Shown: positions 27,942 to 37,842 of the stretch, one piece after another | Numbering within the stretch: position 1 is the first letter of the stretch | Layout: every line of letters starts with the position of its first letter | NCBI RefSeq assembly: GCF_900101865.1 | Contig: NZ_FNAH01000007.1 | Coordinates: 124,001-188,000 of the forward strand | DNA length: 64,000 nucleotides | Direction of reading: 5' to 3' | Source: Paracoccus isoporae | Lineage (GTDB): Bacteria > Pseudomonadota > Alphaproteobacteria > Rhodobacterales > Rhodobacteraceae | Program-made: the position numbers and the translations under genes | The notes under the pieces: generated by a model | Databases searched by the model: none | What the model saw: only the letters and a program-made list of their open reading frames with translations | What the model was told of the DNA's origin: nothing

Positions 27942-29621
27942 GTGACCAGATTCAGCACGACGTTCCGCGCAGGATTGCTGACGCTATTGGCGTTCCTGAT
28001 TCCCTTGGCCGCGATTCCGAAAGCCGCACAGGCCGCGCCGTTTGCGGCCTTTGTCATGGATGGGCGAACCGGCAAGCAGATCCACGCGCAGAACGCGGAT
28101 ACGCGGCTGCATCCGGCATCGCTGACCAAGATGATGACGCTCTACATGGCGTTCACCGCGATCGAGCGGGGGCAGGTCCGGCTGGACACCAAGTTCACCA
28201 TCTCGACCAATGCCGCGAACGAGGTGCCGTCGCGCCTCGGCCTGCGCGCCGGTCAGCGGATCGAGCTGCGCTACCTGATCCGCGCCGCCGCGATCAAGTC
28301 GGCCAATGACGCCGCCACCGCCATCGGCGAGAACCTGGCCGGGTCGGAGGATCGTTTCGCCGCGCAGATGACCGGCATGGCCAAGGCGCTCGGGATGAAC
28401 AACACCCAGTTCCGCAACGCCAACGGGCTGACCCAGTCCGGCCATTTCTCGACCGCGCGCGACATGACCACGCTGGGACGGCGGCTGTTCTATGATTTCC
28501 CGCAATATTACTCGATCTTCTCGCGCCGCTCGGCGGATGCGGGGATCGCCACGGTGCGGTCGACCAACCGCACCTTCCTGGATAACTACTCCGGCGCGGA
28601 CGGGATCAAGACCGGCTATACCCGCGCCGCCGGATTCAACCTGACCGCCTCGGCGCAGCGCGGATCGAAGCGGATCATCGCCACCGTCCTGGGCGGCACC
28701 TCCACCGCGCAGCGCAACGCGACGATGGCCAAGCTGCTGGATATGGGCTTCGGCCGCGCGCCGACACGCGTGCGCGAGATCAAGCCGGAGCCGCCGCAAT
28801 ATATCGTCAGCCGCAAATCCAGCCGCAAGGTGGCGGAGGCGGTGAAGAAATCGGCCGCACCCGCCGCGCGCCCCGCCTCGCTTGCGGCGGCCACCGCGGC
28901 GCAGGCCTCGGTCCGCACGGAGAGCCTGAACTCGGCGCTGAACGCGGCGATGGCGCAGGCCGCGAGCCAGCCGCCCAAACCGCAGCCCCAGCAACAAGGC
29001 AATGCGCGCAAGGGCCCGGCCCGGCTGGCCAGCAGTGCCCGCCCGCCCGCGCGTCCCGGCGGCGCGCGGCAGGTCGCGCAGGGCGCGGCGACCGATGCGG
29101 CGGTGCAGGCGGCGATGGCCGAAACCGGCGCCGCCGCCGGTGCCGTGCTGACCGCCTCGGCCCGCCCGGTGCCATCCCCGCGCCGCGAGGCCACGCCGCG
29201 CGCCGTGGCGGCGGCGAGCACGGCGAATGTGGTGCCGGCGGCGGCGTCGCAGACCGATCTGACGCTGAACTCCTCGCCCAAGCCGGAGCGGCGGTCCGAT
29301 ACCGTCATCATCTCCTCGGGCGGCAGCGCCAATGGCGCGCCCGAACCCAAGCCCAGCGAAAAGATCTCTCGCGCCTCCTCCTCGGGCGGGCAGGCCTGGG
29401 GGGTCTCTCTCGGCCGCTTCAAGAGCCGGGAACAGGCCGATGCGCGGCTGATCCAGGTCGCGATGCAGGAAAGCGCGCGGCTGCAGAACGCGCTGCGCCA
29501 TGTGCGCGAAAGCTCGAAGGGATACGAGGCGACGCTGGTGGGGCTGTCAAAGGTCGATGCCAGCGCCACCTGCGCCAGCCTGTCCTCCCAGCAGATGCGC
29601 TGCGATGTGACCGCGCCCTGA
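27942..29621 (+). CDS. D-alanyl-D-alanine carboxypeptidase with C-terminal SPOR domain
   Basis: This 559-residue penicillin-binding protein trims peptidoglycan pentapeptides in the periplasm. After a signal peptide (about 1-31) come the serine motifs S60-xx-K63 (ASLTK), S120-A-N122 and K223-T-G225. A Pro/Ala/Arg/Gln-rich linker of about 180 residues leads to a C-terminal SPOR-like domain (AWGVSLGRFKSREQADARL onwards), which usually targets proteins to denuded glycan at the septum. The GTG start is the only one that keeps the full signal peptide. Confidence 0.9.
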   Translation: MTRFSTTFRAGLLTLLAFLIPLAAIPKAAQAAPFAAFVMDGRTGKQIHAQNADTRLHPASLTKMMTLYMAFTAIERGQVRLDTKFTISTNAANEVPSRLGLRAGQRIELRYLIRAAAIKSANDAATAIGENLAGSEDRFAAQMTGMAKALGMNNTQFRNANGLTQSGHFSTARDMTTLGRRLFYDFPQYYSIFSRRSADAGIATVRSTNRTFLDNYSGADGIKTGYTRAAGFNLTASAQRGSKRIIATVLGGTSTAQRNATMAKLLDMGFGRAPTRVREIKPEPPQYIVSRKSSRKVAEAVKKSAAPAARPASLAAATAAQASVRTESLNSALNAAMAQAASQPPKPQPQQQGNARKGPARLASSARPPARPGGARQVAQGAATDAAVQAAMAETGAAAGAVLTASARPVPSPRREATPRAVAAASTANVVPAAASQTDLTLNSSPKPERRSDTVIISSGGSANGAPEPKPSEKISRASSSGGQAWGVSLGRFKSREQADARLIQVAMQESARLQNALRHVRESSKGYEATLVGLSKVDASATCASLSSQQMRCDVTAP

Positions 29622-29687
29622 TCCCGGGCCGCCCCGGCCCGTGACGATCGGTCGGGATCATGGGAAAGGCCGAACCTGTTTCCCCCG

Positions 29688-29715
29688 AAGGCCGCGCCTG
29701 TCTGGCGCGGCCTTT
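29688..29715 (+). terminator. Terminator after the carboxypeptidase gene
   Basis: AAGGCCGCGCC and GGCGCGGCCTT form an 11-bp stem with a 5-nt loop followed by a short T-run, 66 nt after the stop. Confidence 0.8.
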
Positions 29716-29850
29716 CGCATTCCGAAGTGCCGGTGCGGCGGGGGCGCCGGGGTGCCGGATGGCTCAGCGGGTCTCACGCCGACCGGGTTGCGCAGCGTGG
29801 GGGCTGTCGCACGAAGGCGCAGCCGACGAAGATTGGCGCGCGCGGCGCTG

Positions 29851-30843
29851 TCAGATCGTCCAGGGCTGGATCAGATCGGGCGGCGTCTCGCCCGCGGCGT
29901 AGGCGGCGATGTTGCGGATCACCTTCTCGCCCATCTCGATCCGGCCCTCCACCGTGGCGCTGCCCATATGCGGCAGCAGCACGACATTGGAGAGGTTGCG
30001 CAGCCGCGGATTGGCCTCGTGACCGTGCTCATACACATCCAGCCCCGCCCCCGCGATCTCGCCCGCGCGCAGCATCCGGGTCAGCGCATTCTCGTCGATG
30101 ACCTCGCCGCGCGAGGTGTTGATGACCACCGCCGAGGGCTTGAGCAGCTTCAGCCGCCGCGCCGAGAGCAGATGGAAAGTCGCCGGGGTATGCGCCACAT
30201 GGACGCTGATGACATCGGTGCGGGCGAGCATCTGGTCCAGGCTGTCCCACCAGGTCAGCCCCAGCTTTGCCTCGCAATCGGCGGGCAGGCGGGTGCGGTT
30301 GTGATAATGCACCTCCATCCCGAAGGCGGCCGCCCGCCGCGCCACTGCCTGACCGATCCGGCCCATGCCGAGAATGCCCAGCTTGCGCCCGCCGATCCGC
30401 CCACCCAGAAACGCGTTGGGCGACCAGCCATCCCATTGCCCGGCCTGCATCACCGCCAGACCCTCGGTCAGTCGGCGCGTCACGGCGATGATCAGCGCCA
30501 TGGTCATGTCGGCGGTATCCTCGGTCAGCACGCCGGGGGTGTTGGTGACATGGATCCCGCGCTCGGCGGCGGCGGCGACGTTGATGTGATCCACCCCCGC
30601 GCCGTAATTGGCGATCAGCTTCAGCCGCGGCCCGGCCTCGGCCAGAAGATCGGCGTCTATGCGGTCCGACAGCGCCGGGACCAGCACGTCGCTGCGCTGC
30701 ATCAGCGCGACCAGATCACCCCGGTCCAGCCGCCGGTCCTGCGGGTTCAGCTCCGCGTCGAACTGCGCCGCCATGCGGGATTGCACCGGATCGGGCAGGC
30801 GTCGCGTAACGGCCACATGTGGCCGGGAATTCCCTTCGCCCAT
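29851..30843 (-). CDS. D-2-hydroxyacid dehydrogenase (glyoxylate/hydroxypyruvate reductase-like)
   Basis: This 330-residue NAD(P)-dependent dehydrogenase of the D-isomer family has the Rossmann motif GILGMGRIGQAVARR, the substrate arginine in NTSRGEV, a catalytic glutamate and the histidine in LLPHMGSAT. It fits GhrB/glyoxylate reductase-type enzymes, reducing glyoxylate or hydroxypyruvate. The ATG at 30843 is followed by MGEGNSRPHVAV; the longer frame to 30945 is arginine-rich and unsupported. Confidence 0.9.
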   Translation of the reverse strand: MGEGNSRPHVAVTRRLPDPVQSRMAAQFDAELNPQDRRLDRGDLVALMQRSDVLVPALSDRIDADLLAEAGPRLKLIANYGAGVDHINVAAAAERGIHVTNTPGVLTEDTADMTMALIIAVTRRLTEGLAVMQAGQWDGWSPNAFLGGRIGGRKLGILGMGRIGQAVARRAAAFGMEVHYHNRTRLPADCEAKLGLTWWDSLDQMLARTDVISVHVAHTPATFHLLSARRLKLLKPSAVVINTSRGEVIDENALTRMLRAGEIAGAGLDVYEHGHEANPRLRNLSNVVLLPHMGSATVEGRIEMGEKVIRNIAAYAAGETPPDLIQPWTI

Positions 30844-31014
30844 GAATTCATCCCTTTCAACCTGAACCGGCTTGCGGCAAACTGCACTTGATCGGGGCGC
30901 AGGCACAAGACCCCGAAAGCCGCGCGACAGATGCGGCAGACGCAAGAGGCATCGCGGCGCAGGTCGCGGAACAATGATGCGGCCCCGCGCCGCGCAGAGG
31001 GCAGGTTAGGAGAG

Positions 31015-31806
31015 ATGGCGCATATCACCCCATCGGTCCGCCGGGCGTATCGCTCGGCGAAACGGCAAGGATTCGGCCAGTCCGCCACCGGGCGCGGCCT
31101 CGGGCTGGCCTGGCAGGCCCTGGGTTGGCCCGGGCGGCTGGTGCTGGGCGGGGCTGCGGTCGCGCTTGCGCTGTCCGTGCTGGCCCCGGCCCATGCCCGC
31201 AACAACGAGGATGAACCGGCGCGGCTAAGCGCGGCGCAGGCCGGGGCGCAGGTCGCCCCTTCTACATCATCCGAGGCGCGAGCGGCCGCGCCCGTGGCCG
31301 CGCCGCGCCCCGCTGCCCGGCCCGAACGGCTGGCGGCGGTCCAGCCCACCGTCGCGACCCGGCCGGCCCCCGAGATCAAGCGCGGCCCGGTCACGCGTCT
31401 GCCGATCCCGCGCTATGTCTCGCTGAAGGGCGACGAGGGCAATGTCCGGCGCGGCCCGTCGCTCTCGCACCGCATCGACTGGGTGTTCCGCCATTCCGGC
31501 ATGCCTTTGCGCGTGGTCGGAGAGTTCGGCCATTGGCGCCGGGTCGAGGATCGCGACGGGGCTGGCGGCTGGGTGCATTTCCGGCTGCTTTCCGGCGTGC
31601 GCACCGCGATCGTCCAGCAGGAGATGGTCGAGCTGCGCTCGCGCCCGGATCTGAATGCGGGGGTCATCGCGCGGGCCGAGGGCGGGGCGATCGTCCGTCT
31701 GGGCGAGTGCCAGCCCGACTGGTGCCGCATCTCCGGTTCCGGGGCGAAGGGCTGGGTGCGCAAGGCGGCGATCTGGGGCGTCGATCCGCAGGAAATCCGC
31801 GACTGA
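31015..31806 (+). CDS. SH3-domain envelope protein
   Basis: This 263-residue protein has a basic cytoplasmic start, one hydrophobic segment (about residues 43-62, ending in AHA, signal anchor or signal peptide), an Ala/Pro-rich linker, and two consecutive bacterial SH3-like repeats (YVSLKGDEGNVRRGPSLSHRIDWVF and VELRSRPDLNAGVIARAEGGAIV), the SH3_4 type common in alphaproteobacteria. It is likely periplasmic and may bind cell-wall material. An AGGAGAG site precedes the ATG. Confidence 0.82.
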   Translation: MAHITPSVRRAYRSAKRQGFGQSATGRGLGLAWQALGWPGRLVLGGAAVALALSVLAPAHARNNEDEPARLSAAQAGAQVAPSTSSEARAAAPVAAPRPAARPERLAAVQPTVATRPAPEIKRGPVTRLPIPRYVSLKGDEGNVRRGPSLSHRIDWVFRHSGMPLRVVGEFGHWRRVEDRDGAGGWVHFRLLSGVRTAIVQQEMVELRSRPDLNAGVIARAEGGAIVRLGECQPDWCRISGSGAKGWVRKAAIWGVDPQEIRD

Positions 31807-32027
31807 TCCCGGCGCCGGGCGCGACCCGACCCGTTCGCCGGCCGGGATATCCGACCGTTCTCTGCCGCGCCCTGCCTGAGCCGCGCCCGGTGGATCCGCC
31901 GCGCCGCGGACCACGCGATCCCGCGGCCCCCGAAATCATGCCACGGCCATGAATTTCTTGCCGCGCCCCCTTGCGCCGTCACGCCGCCTCGTCTAAATCG
32001 CGCCTCACGGTCGCAAGACCACCCGGC

Positions 32028-32102
<75 letters not shown>

Positions 32103-32261
32103 GAAAATCCCGTCCGCCTCGTGTCCTTTGCGCCGGTTTGCAGCCTGTCGGCCGGGCTGTGCGCACCGATTTTCGGATCGCGCAGCTTATCCGCGACAAA
32201 CGACCAACGCCGCCCGTTTGGGCGGCGCGATCAGCCTGTCGGAACCGCGCAAGGACGACGG

Positions 32262-33086
32262 TCAGCGCATGTCCTTCGGCTCGACGAAATCCATGTCGGT
32301 ATAGTCGATATTGTCGCCCGCCATCGCCCAGATGAAGGTATAGGCCCCGATGCCGGCGCCCGAATGGATCGACCATGTGGGAGAGATCACCGCCTGCTCA
32401 TTCGCCACGAAAAGATGCCGCGTCTCCTGCGGCTGGCCCATCAGATGCAGCACGCGCGCATCCGCGTCCATGCCGTGATAGAGATACGCCTCCATCCGCC
32501 GGTCATGGTGATGGCTGGGGATGGTGTTCCAGACCGATCCGTCCTCCAGCGAGGTGTAACCCAGGACAAGCTGGCAGCTTTCCATCACCAGCGGGTGGAT
32601 GAACTGGCGGATGGTGCGCTTGTTGCTGGTCTCCACCGCGCCCAGCTTGACCTCCTTGGCCTCGTCCACCGTCACCAGCCGGCAGGGAAGGGCACGATGT
32701 GCGGGGGCGGAGACGATATAGAAGCGACCCTCGCCGGAGAACGTCACCGCGCCCGATCCCATGCCCAGATAGAGCACGTCGCCGGTTTTCATGTCCCAGC
32801 TGTCGCCCGCGGCCGCGACGGTGCCGGTGCCGCCGATATTGACGATGCCCATCTCGCGGCGCTCAAGGAAGGTCTCGGTCCGTGTCTCGTCGATCCTGTC
32901 GAGCGTCAGCTCTTCGCCCGCCGGCACCGCCGCGCCCAGGGTGAAGCGGTCGTAATGGGTATAGACCAGGCGGATCTCGCCCTCCGCGAACAGACCCTCG
33001 GCCAGGAAGTGGCGCCGGAGCTCGGCGGTGTCCATCGCCCTGGCGTGGTCGGGATGAATGGCGTGGCGGGTTTCGACATGGGTCAT
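32262..33086 (-). CDS. kduI: 5-dehydro-4-deoxy-D-glucuronate isomerase
   Basis: This 274-residue cupin-fold enzyme isomerises 5-keto-4-deoxyuronate (from unsaturated uronates of pectin or similar polymers) to 3-deoxy-D-glycero-2,5-hexodiulosonate. The zinc-site segment PSHHHDRRMEAYLY and the later SPTWSIHSG are conserved. Its start overlaps the end of kdgF by 4 nt, and it is the last gene of the minus-strand uronate operon. Confidence 0.96.
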   Translation of the reverse strand: MTHVETRHAIHPDHARAMDTAELRRHFLAEGLFAEGEIRLVYTHYDRFTLGAAVPAGEELTLDRIDETRTETFLERREMGIVNIGGTGTVAAAGDSWDMKTGDVLYLGMGSGAVTFSGEGRFYIVSAPAHRALPCRLVTVDEAKEVKLGAVETSNKRTIRQFIHPLVMESCQLVLGYTSLEDGSVWNTIPSHHHDRRMEAYLYHGMDADARVLHLMGQPQETRHLFVANEQAVISPTWSIHSGAGIGAYTFIWAMAGDNIDYTDMDFVEPKDMR

Positions 33087-33379
33087 GGGGTCTCCTGTTG
33101 CAGAAAATCATCGCGGCGCGGGGTGAAGCTGTCGATCAACTCGCCCGACTCCAGGCAGACACAGCCATGCTCTGCCGCGGAGGGAATCACGAATGCATCG
33201 CCCGGCCCGACCTCGAAACTGTCACCATCGAGCGTGAACCGGAACCGTCCCGCCTGCACATAGGTCGATTGCACATGCGCATGGCTGTGCAGCGCACCCT
33301 CGTCGCCGGTCTGGAAGCGGAACCGGACCACCATCAGATCGGGGTGATGGGCCAGAACCTCGCGGGTGGGGTCGGGCAT
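33083..33379 (-). CDS. kdgF: Cupin protein, KdgF-type unsaturated uronate linearising enzyme
   Basis: This 98-residue single-domain cupin has the metal motif HSHAHVQSTYV, then GRFRFTLDGDSFEVGPGDAFVIPSAAEHG and a C-terminal FTPRRDDFL, the layout of KdgF. KdgF converts 4,5-unsaturated galacturonate to its linear keto form, the substrate of KduI, whose gene is directly coupled. The start ATG at 33379 follows AGGAGATC. Confidence 0.88.
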   Translation of the reverse strand: MPDPTREVLAHHPDLMVVRFRFQTGDEGALHSHAHVQSTYVQAGRFRFTLDGDSFEVGPGDAFVIPSAAEHGCVCLESGELIDSFTPRRDDFLQQETP

Positions 33380-33390
33380 GGCAGATCTCC

Positions 33391-34671
33391 TCAGCGGAAC
33401 AGCGACGGCAGCCAGAGCGACAGCGCCGGGACATAGGTGACCAGAAGCAGCGCCGCGAAGGCCGCACCGTAGAACGGCCAGATCGTGCGCATCGCCTGCC
33501 AGATGCTGATCCGCCCGACCGCGCAGCCGACGAACAGCACCGCACCCACCGGGGGGGTGCACAGCCCGATGCCCAGATTGAGGATCAGGATCACCCCGAA
33601 ATGCACCGGATCGACGCCGAAGGCCTGCGCAACCGGCAGGAAGATCGGCGTGGTGATGACGATCAGCGGCGACATGTCCATGAACGTGCCCAGCACCAGC
33701 AGCATGAGGTTCATCAGAAGCAGGATCACCAGCGGGTTGTCGGACACGTTCTGCAGGAACTCGACCAATTGCGCGGGCACCCGAAGATAGGCCAAGAGCC
33801 AGCCGAAACAGGCCGCGCAGCCGATCACCAGCAGCACCATCGAGGTGGTGCGCACCGCCGCCTTCGTGGCTTCGACGAACTCGCCCCAGGGCAGGCTGCG
33901 ATAGACCACCGCCGTCACCAAGAGCGCATACACCACCGCGATGTTGGAGCTTTCCGAGGCGGTGAAGATGCCCGACCGCACCCCGCCGAAGATGATCGCG
34001 ATCAGGATCAGCCCCGGCACGGCCGAAATGAACAGGCTGCCCATCATCCGCAGACCGGGGAAGGCCTCGGTCGGATAGCCCTTCTTGCGGGCCACATACC
34101 ACGCCGCCAGCATCAGCAGCAGCGCCAGCAGCAGGCCCGGCACGATCCCGGCGGTGAACAGATCCGCAATGGACAGCCGCCCGCCTGCGGCGATGGAATA
34201 GATGATCATGTTGTGGCTGGGCGGCAGCAAGAGCGCGATGATCGAGGAGGTGACGGTGATGTTCACCGCGTAATCGACATCGTAACCTCGCTCTTTCATC
34301 TGCGGCACCATCAGCCCGCCCACGGCACTCGCATCCGCGGCGGCCGAGCCGGAAACCCCGCCGAACATCAGCGAGGCCATGATGTTGACCTGCCCCAGCC
34401 CGCCGCGCAGATGCCCGACAAGAGCGCCGGCAAGCGCCACCAGCCTGCGCGCGATATCGCCGCGCACCATCAGATCGCCGGAATAGATGAAGAACGGGAT
34501 CGCCATCAGCGCAAAGACCGAGATCCCCGAATTCAGCCGCTGGAACACCACCACTGGCGGCAGACCCAGATACAGAACGGTGAAAAAGCTCGACGCGCCG
34601 AGGCAGAAGGCCACCGGGGTGCCGATCAGCAGAAGCGTGACGAAGCTGCCGAACAGGATCCAGTATTCCAT
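33391..34671 (-). CDS. TRAP transporter large permease (DctM family)
   Basis: This 426-residue membrane protein has about twelve transmembrane segments and the DctM signatures FGGVSGSAAADASAVGGLMVPQM and TPPVGAVLFVG. It uses an ion gradient to import an organic acid delivered by the binding protein, here probably a uronate or oligouronide given the neighbours. It lies directly after the small permease gene and 11 nt before kdgF. Confidence 0.93.
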   Translation of the reverse strand: MEYWILFGSFVTLLLIGTPVAFCLGASSFFTVLYLGLPPVVVFQRLNSGISVFALMAIPFFIYSGDLMVRGDIARRLVALAGALVGHLRGGLGQVNIMASLMFGGVSGSAAADASAVGGLMVPQMKERGYDVDYAVNITVTSSIIALLLPPSHNMIIYSIAAGGRLSIADLFTAGIVPGLLLALLLMLAAWYVARKKGYPTEAFPGLRMMGSLFISAVPGLILIAIIFGGVRSGIFTASESSNIAVVYALLVTAVVYRSLPWGEFVEATKAAVRTTSMVLLVIGCAACFGWLLAYLRVPAQLVEFLQNVSDNPLVILLLMNLMLLVLGTFMDMSPLIVITTPIFLPVAQAFGVDPVHFGVILILNLGIGLCTPPVGAVLFVGCAVGRISIWQAMRTIWPFYGAAFAALLLVTYVPALSLWLPSLFR

Positions 34672-34672
34672 C

Positions 34673-35272
34673 TCAGCGCCCCCCGCCGCGATGCGTGTCC
34701 TGCAACGCGTCTCCGGCTTGTCCGCCCGCGCCGTGCCCGTCGATCTCGCCATCGGCGGCATCGTCCATCTCGCCGAAGCGCGAGGTGTGCAGACCGGCCG
34801 CGCGGCGCAGGATGCGTTCGACCGAGAACAGCACCAGCAGCACGCCGCCCCCGATCAGCGGCGCGAAATCCCAGATGCGCGAGATATTCAGCCCCGGAAT
34901 GACACCGCTTGCGGCTTTCGCGGCCAGTTGCCAGCCGAAAAAGCTCATGCCCGAGCCGAAGGCCACGACCACCAGGTCGGAGGCACTGTGAAACCAGGGC
35001 CGCCATGGGGCGGGCATCATCATCAGCCCGACATCAAAGGACAGGTGATAGCCTTCCTTCACGCCGACCGCGGCCCCCAGAAAGATGAACCAGCCCATCA
35101 GCATGACGCTGGCCGGTTCGGCCCAGAACAGGCTGGAGCCGATCACGTAGCGGTAAAAGACCTGTGCAAAGACGAACGCCGTCATCAGCACCAGGCCAAT
35201 TCCGGCAACCCAGAGCCCCAGCCGCGCGATGACGCCGGTGAGGCGTGCCATTTGTCCCATCACGTCACGCAT
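34673..35272 (-). CDS. TRAP transporter small permease (DctQ family)
   Basis: This 199-residue protein has four hydrophobic segments and a DctQ core (YVIGSSLFWAEPASVMLMGWFIFLGAAVGVKEGYHLSFDV). It works with the adjacent DctM. The C-terminal ~40 residues are hydrophilic, Asp/Gly-rich and longer than usual. Confidence 0.9.
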   Translation of the reverse strand: MRDVMGQMARLTGVIARLGLWVAGIGLVLMTAFVFAQVFYRYVIGSSLFWAEPASVMLMGWFIFLGAAVGVKEGYHLSFDVGLMMMPAPWRPWFHSASDLVVVAFGSGMSFFGWQLAAKAASGVIPGLNISRIWDFAPLIGGGVLLVLFSVERILRRAAGLHTSRFGEMDDAADGEIDGHGAGGQAGDALQDTHRGGGR

Positions 35273-35300
35273 GACCTGCCCTCCCGCGCAGGCGAGGAAA

Positions 35301-35329
35301 GGGCCGCCCGCAATCGCCGCGGGCGGCCC
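35301..35329 (-). other. Intra-operon hairpin between TRAP binding-protein and small-permease genes
   Basis: A perfect 11-bp stem (GGGCCGCCCGC and GCGGGCGGCCC, 7-nt loop) without T-run lies 13 nt downstream of the DctP stop. It probably raises binding-protein mRNA over permease mRNA. Confidence 0.65.
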
Positions 35330-35341
35330 TGATCCTGTCGT

Positions 35342-36328
35342 TTATTCGGTCTCCTGGATCCGCTTGATCAGATCCTGCGCCTCGGGCGTGGTGGCGTATT
35401 TTTCATAGACCGGGGCCATGGCATCGATAAAGGGCTGCTTGTCGATCCCTTCGATGATCTCGGCGCCGCCCGCCTCGACCGCCTCTTTCGACGCGGTTTC
35501 CTGCTCGGCCCACAACTCGCGCTCCAGCGTTTCGGAGTTCTCGGCCGCGGTGCGGATGATCTCCTGATCCTCGGGCGACAGGCTCTCCCAGGCCTGTTTC
35601 GACATGGCGACGATCTCCGGCACCATCAGATGCTGGTCGAGCGTGAAATACTGCGCCACTTCCGAATGGCCCGAGCTGTCATAGCTGGGATAGTTGTTCT
35701 CCGCCCCGTCGATCACCCCGGTCTGGATGGCCGAATAGACCTCGCCATAGGGCATCGGCGTGGCGTTGGCACCCAGCGCATCCATCATGTCAACGAACAC
35801 GTCGTTCTGCATGACGCGGAACTTCATGCCCGACAGATCGTCGATGGATTCGATGGGTTTCTGCGAGTTGTAGAAGCTGCGCGCCCCGGCATCGTAATAG
35901 GCCAGGGTAATCAGATCATGCTCGGCAATCGCCTCGGCCAGCTCATCCCCGATCGGGCCGTCAACCACGTTGTACATATGCTGCTGATCGCGGAACAGAT
36001 AGGGCAGCGAAAAGAGCTGCGTTTCCGGCACGATATCGTTGAACGTGCCCAGCGTCGCACGGACCATGTCGATGACGCCAAATTGGGTCTGCTCGATCGT
36101 GTCCTTTTCCTCGCCGAGCTGCGACGACGGAAAGACCTCGATGCAGATGCGGCCATCGGTGTTTTCACGGACCTCCTCGGCCATCGCCTTCACCGCCTCG
36201 ACCGTCGGATAGCCTTCGGGATGGGTGTCCGAGGAGCGCAGCGTGGTCTCGCATTCCTGCGCTGCTGCGGCGGTGGTCATCGCGGCCGTCATCATCAGGC
36301 CAGCAAGGGTCGTCTTGAACAGCTTCAT
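35342..36328 (-). CDS. TRAP transporter substrate-binding protein (DctP family)
   Basis: This 328-residue periplasmic protein has a signal peptide (1-23, AAA-Q) and the DctP fold. The arginine in [43 protein letters not shown] is the conserved carboxylate-binding residue of TRAP binding proteins. The uronate gene context suggests a hexuronate or unsaturated galacturonate ligand. It is followed by a strong hairpin, then the permeases. Confidence 0.93.
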   Translation of the reverse strand: MKLFKTTLAGLMMTAAMTTAAAAQECETTLRSSDTHPEGYPTVEAVKAMAEEVRENTDGRICIEVFPSSQLGEEKDTIEQTQFGVIDMVRATLGTFNDIVPETQLFSLPYLFRDQQHMYNVVDGPIGDELAEAIAEHDLITLAYYDAGARSFYNSQKPIESIDDLSGMKFRVMQNDVFVDMMDALGANATPMPYGEVYSAIQTGVIDGAENNYPSYDSSGHSEVAQYFTLDQHLMVPEIVAMSKQAWESLSPEDQEIIRTAAENSETLERELWAEQETASKEAVEAGGAEIIEGIDKQPFIDAMAPVYEKYATTPEAQDLIKRIQETE

Positions 36329-36351
36329 GTTAATTCCTCCCTGAATGAAGC

Positions 36352-37758
36352 TCAGAATTTATAGGTCGTCTTGGCCAGGCCATAGGTCAGCTCATGGGCC
36401 AGCTCATGCGCCTCGTCCTCCCGCAGCCGCCCGGTGGCGACCAGCGTTCCCAGATAGGCGCAATCGACCCGCCGCGCGACGTCGTGGCGCGCCGGGATCG
36501 AACAGAAGGCGCGGGTGTCGTCGTTGAAGCCGACCGTGTTGTAGAAGCCGGCCGATTCCGTGGTCATCTCGCGATAGCGGCGCATCCCCTCGGGGCTGTC
36601 ATGGAACCACCAGGCCGGGCCAAGCCGCAGGCAGGGCCAGACCCCGGCCATCGGCGCCAGCTCGCGCGCATAGGTCGATTCGTCCAGCGTGAACAGAACC
36701 ACGGTCAGCGACGGCTCCAAGCCGACCGCGTTGAGCAAGGGCGCCAGCGCATCGACGTAATCGGTGCGGCGCGGGATGTCGAACCCCTTGTCGCGCCCGA
36801 ACCGGGCCAGCACCCGGTCCGACTGGCTGCGTTCGCAGCCCGGATGGATCTGCATCACCAGCCCGTCATCGAGGCTCATCCGCGCCATCTCGGTCAGCAT
36901 CTGGCCGCGAAACGCATCCGCCTCCTCGGCCGTGCAGTCCCCCTTCAGGGCCCTGTCGAACAGGGCGCGCGCATCATCGGGGCCGAGATCCTCCGTCCGC
37001 GCCGAGAGATGGCCGTGATCGGTCGAGGTCGCGCCGAATTCCTTGAAATATGCGCGCCGGGCGCGATGCGCATCCAGATATCCCGCCCAGCTTGATGTAT
37101 CAAAGCCGGTCTGCTCGCCCATCAGCGCGACATTCTGCGCGAAACCCGCAGCCTCCGGGTCCACCACGCCATCGGGGCGGTAGGCGGTGACGACATTGCC
37201 GTTCCAATCGGACTCGCGGATCATCCGGTGCCATTTCAGATCGTCCGTCGCCGGCTCGGTCGTGGCGATGGCCTCGATGTTGAAGGAATCGAACAGGGCG
37301 CGCGGCCGGAACTCGGGCCGGGACAGGCAGTCGGCGATGTGGTCGTAATACCAGTCCGCGGTCTCGGCGCTCAGCGCGCGGTCGATCCCGAAGACGTGCT
37401 GAAAGCTGTAATCCAGCCAAAGCCGCGACGGGGTGGCGCGGAACAGGTGGTAGTTCCCGGCAAACAGCCGCCAGATCTTGCGCGGATCCTGTTCCACCGG
37501 CCCGCCATCCTCGCGCGGCACGCCCAGATCTTCCAGCGCGATGTCCTGAGAGACAAGCATCCGGAACACGTAGTGATCCGGGGTGACGAACAGCCGGGCG
37601 GGGTCGGGGAAGGCCGCATCCTCCGCGAACCAGCGCGGGTCGGTATGGCCGTGCGGGCTGATGATCGGCAGATCGCGGATGTCGTCGTACAGTGCGCGAG
37701 AGATGGCGCGGACGCCGGGATCGGTCGGCAGAAGCCGGTCCTCATCGAGTAGCGCCAT
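36352..37758 (-). CDS. uxaC: Glucuronate (uronate) isomerase
   Basis: This 468-residue enzyme interconverts glucuronate with fructuronate and galacturonate with tagaturonate. The N-terminal [18 protein letters not shown] and the conserved segments [23 protein letters not shown] and a C-terminal GLAKTTYKF fit UxaC. It is the first gene of the minus-strand uronate operon, whose promoter lies in the region shared with the divergent GntR regulator. The next enzymes (tagaturonate or fructuronate reductase, dehydratase) are absent from the window. Confidence 0.95.
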   Translation of the reverse strand: MALLDEDRLLPTDPGVRAISRALYDDIRDLPIISPHGHTDPRWFAEDAAFPDPARLFVTPDHYVFRMLVSQDIALEDLGVPREDGGPVEQDPRKIWRLFAGNYHLFRATPSRLWLDYSFQHVFGIDRALSAETADWYYDHIADCLSRPEFRPRALFDSFNIEAIATTEPATDDLKWHRMIRESDWNGNVVTAYRPDGVVDPEAAGFAQNVALMGEQTGFDTSSWAGYLDAHRARRAYFKEFGATSTDHGHLSARTEDLGPDDARALFDRALKGDCTAEEADAFRGQMLTEMARMSLDDGLVMQIHPGCERSQSDRVLARFGRDKGFDIPRRTDYVDALAPLLNAVGLEPSLTVVLFTLDESTYARELAPMAGVWPCLRLGPAWWFHDSPEGMRRYREMTTESAGFYNTVGFNDDTRAFCSIPARHDVARRVDCAYLGTLVATGRLREDEAHELAHELTYGLAKTTYKF

Positions 37759-37780
37759 TCCAATCCTCCCCGAATCAGCT

Positions 37781-37810
37781 TGCTAGGCGTCTAATCATCT
37801 AATATGCTAG
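37781..37810. promoter_or_regulatory. Candidate GntR control site of the uronate locus
   Basis: The AT-rich divergent region holds TGCTAG at both ends (37781-37786 and 37805-37810) flanking a direct repeat of TCTAAT with 8-bp period (37790-37803). It sits where the GntR protein encoded next would repress both directions. Evidence is positional only. Confidence 0.4.
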
Positions 37811-37842
37811 TGGGCAGGGACGGTCAATGCGAAGGCATCTTC

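Noticed and set aside
37804-37842. Longer GntR start at ATG 37804
   Set aside because: It lies within the candidate operator and has no ribosome site, whereas ATG 37843 has GAAGG upstream and begins close to the conserved domain.
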